A DNA stretch of 64,000 nt. Source: Aristolochia californica. Taxonomy: Eukaryota; Streptophyta; Magnoliopsida; Piperales; Aristolochiaceae. Numbering within the stretch: the stretch's first letter is position 1; every line of letters begins with the position of its first letter. This document shows positions 11,502 to 25,027 of the stretch, piece by piece. The stretch is from the NCBI GenBank assembly GCA_029961685.1, contig JARWKL010000009.1, positions 15,681,237-15,745,236 of the forward strand, in the 5' to 3' direction. The translations under genes were made by a program, and so were the position numbers. The notes below the pieces were generated by a model. It had not been told where the DNA came from. It saw nothing but the letters and a program-made list of their open reading frames with translations, and ran no database searches.

Positions 11502-14500
11502 TTGGAAATATCTCTCTCCATATTTGTGCATTGTGCATTTCCATTTTAGATGTGTACATTTTTCTTAAATCAAAACTTGAGTTTTCACTTTTTCCTTCAT
11601 CTCGTAGACAAAAAACAGAATAGATGACAACGAAATGAAAATTTTAGACTCTGTGTATGGAGAAAACTTAAAGCAATAACAAACATAAGTAAAGAAAATT
11701 TATTCACACACCACAAATGAAGAAAAAGGTTTTCTCATCCAAGTTTGGGAAATTCCACTAGTTCAGCAACCCCAATAGATTGGAATTTGATAAGAAAGGG
11801 ATTTTTCTACACATGCTTTAAAAAACGGATATGCATGGCTCAAAACATGTTAAAGTTGCAAATGACCCATGGATCCAAACCTTTCAAAAAGAATAAAAAA
11901 CTTCTCATTAAATTCTCAAGTGAACGTGCGGTGGGATATTTAACCGAGTCAAACAAGCCATTATTTTCTCCATTAACAAAAAGCTGACCTAGCGATCATT
12001 GATCATTGTAAACTGATTTATCATGCGTAACGGGCCACATTTTTTTAAGGAATGACTTTTGGGTTGGGATTCAACACTCAGTTTAAAATTCCCTCGCCTC
12101 CCCTTTTCCCGACGATTGCAAAACCTGATATATAAAGACTAAAACGAGTTTTAAATCCCTAAAAATTACACAAACTTTTTGGAAATATCTCTCTCCATAT
12201 TTGTGCATTGTGCATTTCCATTTTAGATGTGTACATTTTTCTTAAATCAAAACTTTAGTTTTCACTTTTTCCTTCATCTCGTAGACAAAAAACAGAATAG
12301 ATGACAACGAAATGAAAATTTTAGACTCTGTGTATGGAGAAAACTTAAAGCAATAACAAACATAAGTAAAGAAAATTTATTCACACACCACAAATGAAGA
12401 AAAAAGTTTTCTCATCCAAGTTTGGGAAATTCCACTAGTTCAGCAACCCCAATAGATTGGAATTTGATAAGAAAGGGATTTTTCTACACATGCTTTAAAA
12501 AACGGATATGCATGGCTCAAAACATGTTAAAGTTGCAAATGACCCATGGATCCAAACCTTTCAAAAAGAATAAAAAACTTCTCATTAAATTCTCAAGTGA
12601 ACGTGCGGTGGGATATTTAACCGAGTCAAACAAGCCATTATTTTCTCCATTAACAAAAAGCTGACCTAGCGATCATTGATCATTGTAAACTGATTTATCA
12701 TGCGTAACGGGCCACATTTTTTTAAGGAATGACTTTTGGGTTGGGATTCAACACTCAGTTTAAAATTCCCTCGCCTCCCCTTTTCCCGACGATTGCAAAA
12801 CCTGATATATAAAGACTAAAACGAGTTTTAAATCCCTAAAAATTACACAAACTTTTTGGAAATATCTCTCTCCATATTTGTGCATTGTGCATTTCCATTT
12901 TAGATGTGTACATTTTTCTTAAATCAAAACTTGAGTTTTCACTTTTTCCTTCATCTCGTAGACAAAAAACAGAATAGATGACAACGAAATGAAAATTTTA
13001 GACTGTTTATGGAGAAAATTTAAAGCAATAACAAATGTAAGTAATGAAAATTTATTCACACACCACAAATGAAGAAAAAAGTTTTCTCATCCAAGTTTGG
13101 GAAATTCCACTAGTTCAGCAACCCCAATAGGTTGGTATTTGATAAGAAAGAGATTTTTCTACACATGCTTTAAAAAATGGATATGCATGCTCGAAACATG
13201 TTAAAGTTGCAAATGACCCATGGATCCAAACCTTTCATAAAGAATAAAAAACTTCTCATTAAATTCTCAAGTGAACGTGCGGTGGGATATTTAACAGAGT
13301 CAAACAAGCCATTATTTTGCCCATTAACGAAAAGCTGACCTAGCGATCATTGATCATTGTAAACTGATTTATCATGCGTAACGGGCCACATTTTTTTAAG
13401 GAATGACTTTTGGGTTGGGATTCAACACTCAGTTTAAAATTCCCTCGCCTCCCCTTTTCCCGACGATTGCAAAACCTGATATATAAAGACTAAAACGAGT
13501 TTTAAATCCCTAAAAATTACACAAACTTTTTGGAAATATCTCTCTCCATATTTGTGCATTGTGCATTTCCATTTTAGATGTGTACATTTTTCTTAAATCA
13601 AAACTTGAGTTTTCACTTTTTCCTTCATCTCGTAGACAAAAAACAGAATAGATGACAACGAAATGAAAATTTTAGACTCTGTGTATGGAGAAAACTTAAA
13701 GCAATAACAAACGTAAGTAAAGAAAATTTATTCACACACCACAAATGAAGAAAAAAGTTTTCTCATCCAAGTTTGAGAAATTCCACTAGTTCAGCAACCC
13801 CTATAGGTTGGAATTTGATAAGAAAGAGATTTTTATACACATGCTTTAAAAAACGGATATGGATGGCTCGAAACATGTTAAAGTTGCAAATGACCCATGG
13901 ATCCAAACCTTTCAAAAAAGAATAAAAAACTTCTCATTAAATTCTCAAGTGAACGTGCGGTGGGATATTTAACCGAGTCAAACAAGCCATTATTTTGCCC
14001 ATTAACAAAAAGCTGACCTAGCGATCATTGATCATTGTAAACTGATTTATCATGCGTAACGGGCCACATTTTTTTAAGGAATGACTTTTGGGTTGGGATT
14101 CAACACTCAGTTTAAAATTCCCTCGCCTCCCCTTTTCCCGACGATTGCAAAACCTGATATATAAAGACTAAAACGAGTTTTAAATCCCTAAAAATTACAC
14201 AAACTTTTTGGAAATATCTCTCTCCATATTTGTGCATTGTGCATTTCCATTTTAGATGTGTACATTTTTCTTAAATCAAAACTTGAGTTTTCACTTTTTC
14301 CTTCATCTCGTAGACAAAAAACAGAATAGATGACAATGAAATGAAAATTTTAGACTCTGTGTATGGAGAAAATTTAAAGCAATAACAAACGTAAGTAAAG
14401 AAAATTTATTCACACCACAAATGAAGAAAAAAGTTTTCTCATCCAAGTTTGGGAAATTCCACTAGTTCAGCAACCCCAATAGGTTGGAATTTGATAATAA

Positions 14501-16232
14501 AGAGATTTTTCTACACATGCTTTAAAAAATGGATATGCATGGCTCGAAACATGTTAAAGGTGCAAATGACCCATGGATCCAAACCTTTCAAAAAGAATAA
14601 AAAACTTCTCATTAAATTCTCAAGTGAACGTGCGGTGGGATATTTAACCGAGTCAAACAAGCATTATTTTGCCCATTAACGAAAAGCTGACCTAGCGATC
14701 ATTGATCATTGTAAACTGATTTATCATGCGTGACGGGCCACATTTTTTTAAGGAATGACTTTTGGGTTGGGATTCAACACTCAGTTTAAAATTCCCTCGC
14801 CTCCCCTTTTCCCGACGATTGCAAAACCTGATATATAAAGACTAAAACGAGTTTTAAATCCCTAAAAATTACACAAACTTTTTGGAAATATCTCTCCATA
14901 TTTGTGCATTGTGCATTTCCATTTTAGATGTGTACATTTTTCTTAAATCAAAACTTGAGTTTTCACTTTTTCCTTCATCTCGTAGACAAAAAACAGAATA
15001 GATGACAACGAAATGAAAATTTTAGACTCTGTGTATGGAGAAAATTTAAAGCAATAACAAACGTAAGTAATGAAAATTTATTCACACACCATAAATGAAG
15101 AAAAAAGTTTTCTCATCCAAGTTTGGGAAATTCCACTAGTTCAGCTACCTCAATAGGTTGGAATTTGATAAGAAAGGGATTTTTCTACACATGCTTTAAA
15201 AAATGGATATGCATGCTCGAAACATGTTAAAGTTGAAAATGACCCATGGATCCAAACCTTTCAAAAAGAATAAAAAACTTCTCATTAAATTCTCAAGTGA
15301 ACGTGCGGTGGGATATTTAACCGAGTCAAACAAGCCATTATTTTGCCCATTAACAAAAAGCTGACCTAGCGATCATTGATCATTGTAAACTGATTTATCA
15401 TGCGTAACGGGCCACATTTTTTTAAGGAATGACTTTTGGGTTGGGATTCAACACTCAGTTTAAAATTCCCTCGCCTCCCCTTTTCCCGACGATTGCAAAA
15501 CCTGATATATAAAGACTAAAACGAGTTTTAAATCCCTAAAAATTACACAAACTTTTTGGAAATATCTCTCTCCATATTTGTGCATTGTGCATTTCCATTT
15601 TAGATGTGTACATTTTTCTTAAATCAAAACTTGAGTTTTCACTTTTTCCTTCATCTCGTAGACAAAAAACAGAATAGATGACAACGAAATGAAAATTTTA
15701 GACTCTGTGTATGGAGAAAACTTAAAGCAATAACAAACATAAGTAAAGAAAATTTATTCACACACCACAAATGAAGAAAAAAGTTTTCTCATCCAAGTTT
15801 GGGAAATTCCACTAGTTCAGCAACCCCAATAGATTGGAATTTGATAAGAAAGGGATTTTTCTACACATGCTTTAAAAAACGGATATGCATGGCTCAAAAC
15901 ATGTTAAAGTTGCAAATGACCCATGGATCCAAACCTTTCAAAAAGAATAAAAAACTTCTCATTAAATTCTCAAGTGAACGTGCGGTGGGATATTTAACCG
16001 AGTCAAACAAGCCATTATTTTCTCCATTAACAAAAAGCTGACCTAGCGATCATTGATCATTGTAAACTGATTTATCATGCGTAACGGGCCACATTTTTTT
16101 AAGGAATGACTTTTGGGTTGGGATTCAACACTCAGTTTAAAATTCCCTCGCCTCCCCTTTTCCCGACGATTGCAAAACCTGATATATAAAGACTAAAACG
16201 AGTTTTAAATCCCTAAAAATTACACAAACTTT
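10826..16232 (+). repeat. Units U17-U24, shuffled reprise of U6-U14
   Basis: Unit starts are 10826, 11502, 12179, 12856, 13530, 14208, 14882 and 15556. By diagnostic markers, U17 (3' part) matches U6, U18 matches U7 (both with aaaaaggttttc), U19 matches U9, U20 matches U10 (674 bp, gactgtttatgg), U21 matches U11 (678 bp, cggatatggatgg), U22 matches U13, U23 matches U14 and U24 is U9/U7-like. Relative to the U6-U14 order, U8 and U12 are skipped, as expected from unequal crossover deletion. Private indels: U22 lost two bases in cacaccac (674 bp) and U23 lost two in tatctctcc (674 bp). Confidence 0.88.
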
Positions 16233-19200
16233 TTGGAAATATCTCTCTCCATATTTGTGCATTGTGCATTTCCATTTTAGATGTGTACATTTTTCTTAAA
16301 TCAAAACTTGAGTTTTCACTTTTTCCTTCATCTCGTAGACAAAAAACAGAATAGATGACAACGAAATGAAAATTTTAGACTGTTTATGGAGAAAATTTAA
16401 AGCAATAACAAACGTAAGTAAAGAAAATTTATTCACACACCACAAATGAAGAAAAAAGTTTTCTCATCCAAGTTTGGGAAATTCCACAAGTTCAGCAACC
16501 CCAATAGGTTGGTATTTGATAAGAAAGAGATTTTTCTACACATGCTTTAAAAAATGGATATGCATGCTCGAAACATGTTAAAGTTGCAAATGACCCATGG
16601 ATCCAAACCTTTCATAAAGAATAAAAAAATTCTCATTAAATTCTCAAGTGAACGTGCGGTGGGATATTTAACAGAGTCAAACAAGCCATTATTTTGCCCA
16701 TTAACGAAAAGCTGACCTAGCGATCATTGATCATTGTAAACTGATTTATCATGCGTAACGGGCCACATTTTTTTAAGGAATGACTTTTGGGTTGGGATTC
16801 TACACTCAGTTTAAAATTCCCTCGCCTCCCCTTTTCCCGACGATTGCAAAACCTGATATATAAAGACTAAAACGAGTTTTAAATCCCTAAAAATTACACA
16901 AACTTTTTGGAAATATCTCTCTCCATATTTGTGCATTGTGCATTTCCATTTTAGATGTGTACATTTTTCTTAAATCAAAACTTGAGTTTTCACTTTTTCC
17001 TTCATCTCGTAGACAAAAAACAGAATAGATGACAACGAAATGAAAATTTTAGACTCTGTGTATGGAGAAAACTTAAAGCAATAACAAACGTAAGTAAAGA
17101 AAATTTATTCACACACCACAAATGAAGAAAAAAGATTTCTCATCCAAGTTTGGGAAATTCCACTAGTTCAGCAACCCCTATAGGATGGAATTTGATAAGA
17201 AAGAGATTTTTATACACATGCTTTAAAAAACGGATATGGATGGCTCGAAACATGTTAAAGTTGCAAATGACCCATGGATCCAAACCTTTCAAAAAAGAAT
17301 AAAAAACTTCTCATTAAATTCTCAAGTGAACGTGCGGTGGGATATTTAACTGAGTCAAACAAGCCATTATTTTGCCCATTAACAAAAAGCTGACCTAGCG
17401 ATCATTGATCATTGTAAACTGATTTATCATGCGTAACGGGCCACATTTTTTTAAGGAATGACTTTTGGGTTGGGATTCAACACTCAGTTTAAAATTCCCT
17501 CGCCTCCCCTTTTCCCTACGATTGCAAAACATGATATATAAAGACTAAAACGAGTTTTAAATCCCTAAAAATTACACAAACTTTTTGGAAATATCTCTCT
17601 CCATATTTGGGCATTGTGCATTTCCATTTTAGATGTGTACATTTTTCTTAAATCAAAACTTGAGTTTTCACTTTTTCCTTCATCTCGTAGACAAAAAACA
17701 GAATAGATGACAACGAAATGAAAATTTTAGACTCTGTGTATGGAGAAAATTTAAAGCAATAACAAACGTAAGTAATGAAAATTTATTCACACACCACAAA
17801 TGAAGAAAAAATTTTCCTCATCCAAGTTTGGGAAATTCCACTAGTTCAGCAACCCCAATAGGTTGGAATTTGATAAGAAAGGGATTTTTCTACACATGCT
17901 TTAAAAAATGGATATGCATGCTCGAAACATGTTAAAGGTGCAAATGACCCATGGATCCAAACCTTTCAAAAAGAATAAAAAACTTCTCATTAAATTCTCA
18001 AGTGAAAGTGCGGTGGGATATTTAACCGAGTCAAACAAGCCATTATTTTGCCCATTAACAAAAAGCTGACCTAGCGATCATTGATCATTGTAAACTGATT
18101 TATCATGCGTAACGGGCTACATTTTTTTAAGGAATGACTTTTGGGTTGGGATTCAACACTCAGTTTAAAATTCCCTCGCCTCCCGTTTTCCCGACGATTG
18201 CAAAACCTGATATATAAAGACTAAAACGAGTTTTAAATCCCCAAAAATTACACAAACATTTTGGAAATATCTCTCTCCATATTTGTGCAATGTGCATTTT
18301 CATTTTAGATGTGTACATTTTTCTTAAATCAAATCTTGAGTTTTCACTTTTTCCTTCATCTCGTAGACAAAAAACATAATAGATGACAATGAAATGAAAA
18401 TTTTAGACTCTGTGTATGGAGAAAATTTAAAGCAATAACAAACGTAAGTAAAGAAAATTTATTCACACACCACAAATGAAGAAAAAAGTTTTCTCATCCA
18501 AGTTTGGGAAATTCCACTAGTTCAGCAACCCCAATAGGTTGGAATTTGATAATAAAGAGATTTTTCTACACATGCTTTAAAAAATGGATATGCATGGCTC
18601 GAAACATGTTAAAGGTGCAAATGACCCATGGATCCAAACCTTTCAAAAAGAATAAAAAACTTCTCATTAAATTCTCAAGTGAACGTGCGGTGGGATATTT
18701 AACCGAGTCAAACAAGCATTATTTTGCCCATTAACGAAAAGCTGACCTAGCGATCATTGATCATTGTAAACTGATTTATCATGCGTGACGGGCCACATTT
18801 TTTTAAGGAATGACTTTTGGGTTGGGATTCAACACTCAGTTTAAAATTCCCTCGCCTCCCCTTTTCCCGACGATTGCAAAACCTGATATATAAAGACTAA
18901 AACGAGTTTTAAATCCCTAAAAATTACACAAACTTTTTGGAAATATCTCTCTCCATATTTGTGCATTGTGCATTTCCATTTTAGATGTGTACATTTTTCT
19001 TAAATCAAAACTTGAGTTTTCACTTTTTCCTTCATCTCGTAGACAAAAAACAGAATAGATGACAACGAAATGAAAATTTTAGACTCTGTGTATGGAGAAA
19101 ATTTAAAGCAATAACAAACGTAAGTAATGAAAATTTATTCACACACCATAAATGAAGAAAAAAGTTTTCTCATCCAAGTTTGGGAAATTCCACTGGTTCA

Positions 19201-20967
19201 GCTACCTCAATAGGTTGGAATTTGATAAGAAAGGGATTTTTCTACACATGCTTTAAAAAATGGATATGCATGCTCGAAACATGTTAAAGTTGAAAATGAC
19301 CCGTGGATCCAAACCTTTCAAAAAGAATAAAAAACTTCTCATTAAATTCTCAAGTGAACGTGCGGTGGGATATTTAACCGAGTCAAACAAGCCATTATTT
19401 TGCCCATTAACAAAAAGCTGACCTAGCGATCATTGATCATTGTAAACTGATTTATCATGCGTAACGGGCCACATTTTTTTAAGCAATGACTTTTGGGTTG
19501 GGATTCAAAACTCAGTTTAAAATTCCCTCGCCTCCCCTTTTCCCGACGATTGTAAAACCTGATATATAAAGTCTAAAACGAGTTTTAAATCCCTAAAAAT
19601 TACACAAACTTTTTGGAAATATCTCTCTCCATATTTGTGCATTGTGCATTTCCATTTTAGATGTGTACATTTTTCTTCAATCAAAACTTGAGTTTTAACT
19701 TTTTCCTTCATCTCGTAGACAAAAAACAGAATAGATGACAACGAAATGAAAATTTTAGACTCTGTGTATGGAGAAAATTTAAAGCAATAACAAACGTAAG
19801 AAAAGAAAATTTATTCACACACCACAAATAAAGAAAAAAGTTTTCTCATCAAAGTTTGGGAAATTCCACTAGTTCAACAACCCCAATAGGTTGGAATTTG
19901 ATAAGAAAGAGATTTTTCTACACATGCTTTAAAAAATGGATATGCATGGCTCGAAATATGTTAAAGTTGCAAATGACCCATGGATCCAAACCTTTCAAAA
20001 AGAATAAAAAACTTCTCATTAAATTCTCAAGTGAACGTGCGGTGGGATATTTAACCGAGTCAAACAAGCCATTATTTTGCCCATTAACAAAACGCTGACC
20101 TAGCGATCATTGATCATTGTAAACTGATTTATCATGCGTAACGGGCCACATTTTTTTAAGGAATGACTTTTGGGTTGGGATTCAACACTCAGTTTAAAAT
20201 TCCCTCGCCTCCCCTTTTCCCGACGATTGCAAAACCTGATATATAAAGACTAAAACGAGTTTTAAATCCCTATAAAATTACACAAACTTTTTGGAAATAT
20301 CTCTCTCCATATTTGTGCATTGTGCATTTCCATTTTAGATGTGTACATTTTTCTTAAATCAAAACTTGAGTTTTCACTTTTTCCTTCATCTCGTAGACAA
20401 AAAACAGAATAGATGACAACGAAATGAAAATTTTAGACTCAGTGTATGGAGAAAATTTAAAGCAATAACAAACGTAAGTAAAGAAAATTTATTCACACAC
20501 CACAAATGAAGAAAAAAGTTTTCTCATCCAAGTTTGGGAAATTCCACTAGTTCCGCAAACCCAATAGTTTGGAATTTGATAAGAAAGAGATTTTTCTACA
20601 CATGCTTTAAAAAACGGATATGCATGGCTCGAAACATGTTAAAGTTGCAAATGACCCATGGATCCAAACCTTTCAAAAAGAATAAAAAACTTCTCATTAA
20701 ATTCTCAAGTGAACGTGCGGTGGGATATTTAACCAAGTCAAACAAGCCATTATTTTGCCCATTAACAAAACGCTGACCTAGCGATCATTGATCATTGTAA
20801 ACTGATTTATCATGCGTAACGGGCCACATTTTTTTAAGGAATGACTTTTGGGTTGGGATTCAACACTCAGTTTAAAATTCCCTCGCCTCCCCTTTTCCCG
20901 ACGATTGCAAAACATGATATATAAAGACTAAAACGAGTTTTAAATCCCTAAAAATTACACAAACTTT
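16233..20967 (+). repeat. Seven-unit block U25-U31, copy 2 of the 10142 bp duplication
   Basis: Unit starts are 16233, 16907, 17585, 18261, 18937, 19613 and 20291, with the same length series as U10-U16. Differences from copy 1 include aaatcttgag in U28, actggttc and cccgtgg in U29 (which destroys CCATGG), gggttgggattc at the U30 3' end where U15 has gggttcggattc, and ttccgcaaaccc in U31. Similarity continues into the first ~200 bp of U32 (gggcattg), then stops matching U17. This block and the one at 24.4 kb also share U28-U31 types with U37-U40. Confidence 0.92.
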
Positions 20968-23900
20968 TTGGAAATATCTCTCTCCATATTTGGGCATTGT
21001 GCATTTCCATTTTAGATGTGTACATTTTTCTTAAATCAAAACTTGAGTTTTCACTTTTTCCTTCATCTCGTAGACAAAAAACAGAATAGATGACAACGAA
21101 ATGAAAATTTTAGACTCTGTGTATGGAGAAAATTTAAAGCAATAACAAACGTAAGTAATGAAAATTTATTCACACACCACAAATGAAGAAAAAATTTTCC
21201 TCATCCAAGTTTGGGAAATTCCACTAGTTCAGCAACCCCAATAGGTTGGAATTTGATAAGAAAGGGTTTTTTCTACACATGCTTTAAAAAATGGATATGC
21301 ATGCTCGAAACATGTTAAAGTTGCAAATGACCCATGGATCCAAACCTTTCAAAAAGAATAAAAAACTTCTCATTAAATTCTCAAGTGAACGTGCGGTGGG
21401 ATATTTAACCGAGTCAAACAAGCCATTATTTTGCCCATTAACGAAAAGCTGACCTAGCGATCATTGATCATTGTAAACTGATTTATCATGCGTGACGGGC
21501 CACATTTTTTTAAGGAATGACTTTTGGGTTCGGATTCAACACTCAGTTTAAAATTCCCTCGCCTCCCCTTTTCCCGACGATTGTAAAACCTGATATATAA
21601 AGACTAAAACGAGTTTTAAATCCCTATAAAATTACACAAACTTTTTGGAAATATCTCTCTCCATATTTGTGCATTGTGCATTTCCATTTTAGATGTGTAC
21701 ATTTTTCTTAAATCAAAACTTGTGTTTTCACTTTTTCCTTCATCTCGTAGACAAAAAACAGAATAGATGACAACGAAATGAAAATTTTAGACTCTGTGTA
21801 TGGAGAAAATTTAAAGCAATAACAAACGTAAGTAAAGAAAATTTATTCACACACCACAAATGAAGAAAAAAGTTTTCTCATCAAAGTTTGGGAAATTCCA
21901 CTAGTTCAACAACCCCAATAGGTTGGAATTTGATAAGAAAGAGATTTTTCTACACATGCTTTAAAAAATGGATATGCATGGCTCGAAACATGTTAAAGTT
22001 GCAAATGACCCATGGATCCAAACCTTTCAAAAAGAATAAAAAACTTCTCATTAAATTCTCAAGTGAACGTGCGGTGGGATATTTAACCGAGTCAAACAAG
22101 CCATTATTTTGCCCATTAACAAAAAGCTGACCTAGCGATCATTGATCATTGTAAACTGATTTATCATGCGTAACGGGCCACATTTTTTTAAGGAATGACT
22201 TTTGGGTTGGGATTCAACACTCAGTTTAAAATTCCCTCGCCTCCCCTTTTCCAGACGATTGCAAAACCTGATATATAAAGACTAAAACGAGTTTTAAATC
22301 CCTAAAAATTACACAAACTTTTTGGAAATATCTCTCTCCATATTTGTGCATTGTGCATTTCCATTTTAGATGTGTACATTTTTCTTAAATCAAAACTTGA
22401 GTTTTCACTTTTTCCTTCATCTCGTAGACAAAAAACAGAATAGATGACAACGAAATGAAAATTTTAGACCCTGTGTATGGAGAAAATTTAAAGCAATAAC
22501 AAACGTAAGTAATGAAAATTTATTCACACACCACAAATGAAGAAAAAATTTTCCTCATCCAAGTTTGGGAAATTCCACTAGTTCAGCAACCCCAATAGGT
22601 TGGAATTTGATAAGAAAGGGTTTTTTCTACACATGCTTTAAAAAATGGATATGCGTGCTCGAAACATGTTAAAGTTGCAAATGACCCATGGATCCAAACC
22701 TTTCAAAAAGAATAAAAAACTTCTCATTAAATTCTCAAGTGAACGTGCGGTGGGATATTTAACCGAGTCAAACAAGCCATTATTTTGCCCATTAACGAAA
22801 AGCTGACCTAGCGATCATTGATCATTGTAAACTGATTTATCATGCGTGACGGGCCACATTTTTTTAAGGAATGACTTTTGGGTTCGGATTCAACACTCAG
22901 TTTAAAATTCCCTCGCCTCCCCTTTTCCCGACGATTGTAAAACCTGATATATAAAGACTAAAACGAGTTTTAAATCCCTATAAAATTACACAAACTTTTT
23001 GGAAATATCTCTCTCCATATTTGTGCATTGTGCATTTCCATTTTAGATGTGTACATTTTTCTTAAATCAAAACTTGTGTTTTCACTTTTTCCTTCATCTC
23101 GTAGACAAAAAACAGAATAGATGACAACGAAATGAAAATTTTAGACTCTGTGTATGGAGAAAATTTAAAGCAATAACAAACGTAAGTAAAGAAAATTTAT
23201 TCACACACCACAAATGAAGAAAAAAGTTTTCTCATCAAAGTTTGGGAAATTCCACTAGTTCAACAACCCCAATAGGTTGGAATTTGATAAGAAAGAGATT
23301 TTTCTACACATGCTTTAAAAAATGGATATGCATGGCTCGAAACATGTTAAAGTTGCAAATGACCCATGGATCCAAACCTTTCAAAAAGAATAAAAAACTT
23401 CTCATTAAATTCTCAAGTGAACGTGCGGTGGGATATTTAACCGAGTCAAACAAGCCATTATTTTGCCCATTAACAAAAAGCTGACCTAGCGATCATTGAT
23501 CATTGTAAACTGATTTATCATGCGTAACGGGCCACATTTTTTTAAGGAATGACTTTTGGGTTGGGATTCAACACTCAGTTTAAAATTCCCTCGCCTCCCC
23601 TTTTCCCGACGATTGCAAAACCTGATATATAAAGACTAAAACGAGTTTTAAATCCCTAAAAATTACACAAACTTTTTGGAAATATCTCTCTCCATATTTG
23701 TGCATTGTGCATTTCCATTTTAGATGTGTACATTTTTCTTAAATCAAAACTTGAGTTTTCACTTTTTCCTTCATTTCGTAGACAAAAAACAGAATAGATG
23801 ACAACGAAATGAAAATTTTAGACCCTGTGTATGGAGAAAATTTAAAGCAATAACAAACGTAAGTAATGAAAATTTATTCACACACCACAAATGAAGAAAA

Positions 23901-24351
23901 AATTTTCCTCATCCAAGTTTGGGAAATTCCACTAGTTCAGCAACCCCAATAGGTTGGAATTTGATAAGAAAGGGTTTTTTCTACACATGCTTTAAAAAAT
24001 GGATATGCATGCTCGAAACATGTTAAAGTTGCAAATGACCCATGGATCCAAACCTTTCAAAAAGAATAAAAAACTTCTCATTAAATTCTCAAGAGAACGT
24101 GCGGTGGGATATTTAACCGAGTCAAACAAGCCATTATTTTGCCCATTAACGAAAAGCTGACCTAGCGATCATTGATCATTGTAAACTGATTTATCATGCG
24201 TGACGGGCCACATTTTTTTAAGGAATGACTTTTGGGTTGGGATTCAACACTCAGTTTAAAATTCCCTCGCCTCCCCTTTTTCCGACGATTGCAAAACCTG
24301 ATATATAAAGACTAAAACGAGTTTTAAATCCCTAAAAATTACACAAACTTT
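20968..24351 (+). repeat. Dimeric higher-order repeat, period 1354 bp (U32-U36)
   Basis: Unit starts are 20968, 21645, 22322, 22999 and 23676. Two types alternate. U32, U34 and U36 have the six-T run and the g deletion (gcatgctcg or gcgtgctcg). U33 and U35 have cttgtgttttc, caaagtttggg and ttcaacaacc. U32 and U34 end with ttcggattc, gtaaaacc and ctataaaatt. The offsets U32 to U34 and U33 to U35 are both 1354 bp. U36 keeps the six-T 5' and middle parts but ends with the ordinary gttgggattc form and has private cattcgtag-like and caagagaacg changes. The same pair types occur singly at U2-U3. Confidence 0.9.
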
Positions 24352-25027
24352 TTGGAAATATCTCTCTCCATATTTGTGCATTGTGCATTTCCATTTTAGA
24401 TGTGTACATTTTTCTTAAATCAAAACTTGAGTTTTCACTTTTTCCTTCATCTCGTAGACAAAAAACAGAATAGATGACAACGAAATGAAAATTTTAGACT
24501 CTGTGTATGGAGAAAATTTAAAGCAATAACAAACGTAAGTAATGAAAATTTATTCACACACCACAAATGAAGAAAAAATTTTCCTCATCCAAGTTTGGGA
24601 AATTCCACTAGTTCAGCAACCCCAATAGGTTGGAATTTGATAATAAAGAGATTTTTCTACACATGCTTTAAAAAATGGATATGCATGGCTCGAAACATGT
24701 TAAAGGTGCAAATGACCCATGGATCCAAACCTTTCAAAAATAATAAAAAACTTCTCATTAAATTCTCAAGTGAACGTGCGGTGGGATATTTAACCGAGTC
24801 AAACAAGCATTATTTTGCCCATTAACGAAAAGCTGACCTAGCGATCATTGATCATTGTAAACTGATTTATCATGCGTGACGGGCCACATTTTTTTAAGGA
24901 ATGACTTTTGGGTTGGGATTCAACACTCAGTTTAAAATTCCCTCGCCTCCCCTTTTCCCGACGATTGCAAAACCTGATATATAAAGACTAAAACGAGTTT
25001 TAAATCCCTAAAAATTACACAAACTTT
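24352..25027 (+). repeat. Chimeric unit U37
   Basis: The 5' part (caacgaaatg, gtaatg, aaaaaattttcc) is of the U36 or U2 kind. The 3' part (gataataaagag, ggtgcaaatg, caagcattatt) is of the U28 kind, whose own 5' part differs (caatgaaatg, gtaaag, aaaaaagttttc). The switch lies between about 24588 and 24642. It sits at the left edge of the 6091 bp duplication. A private aaaaataataaaa is also present. Confidence 0.78.
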
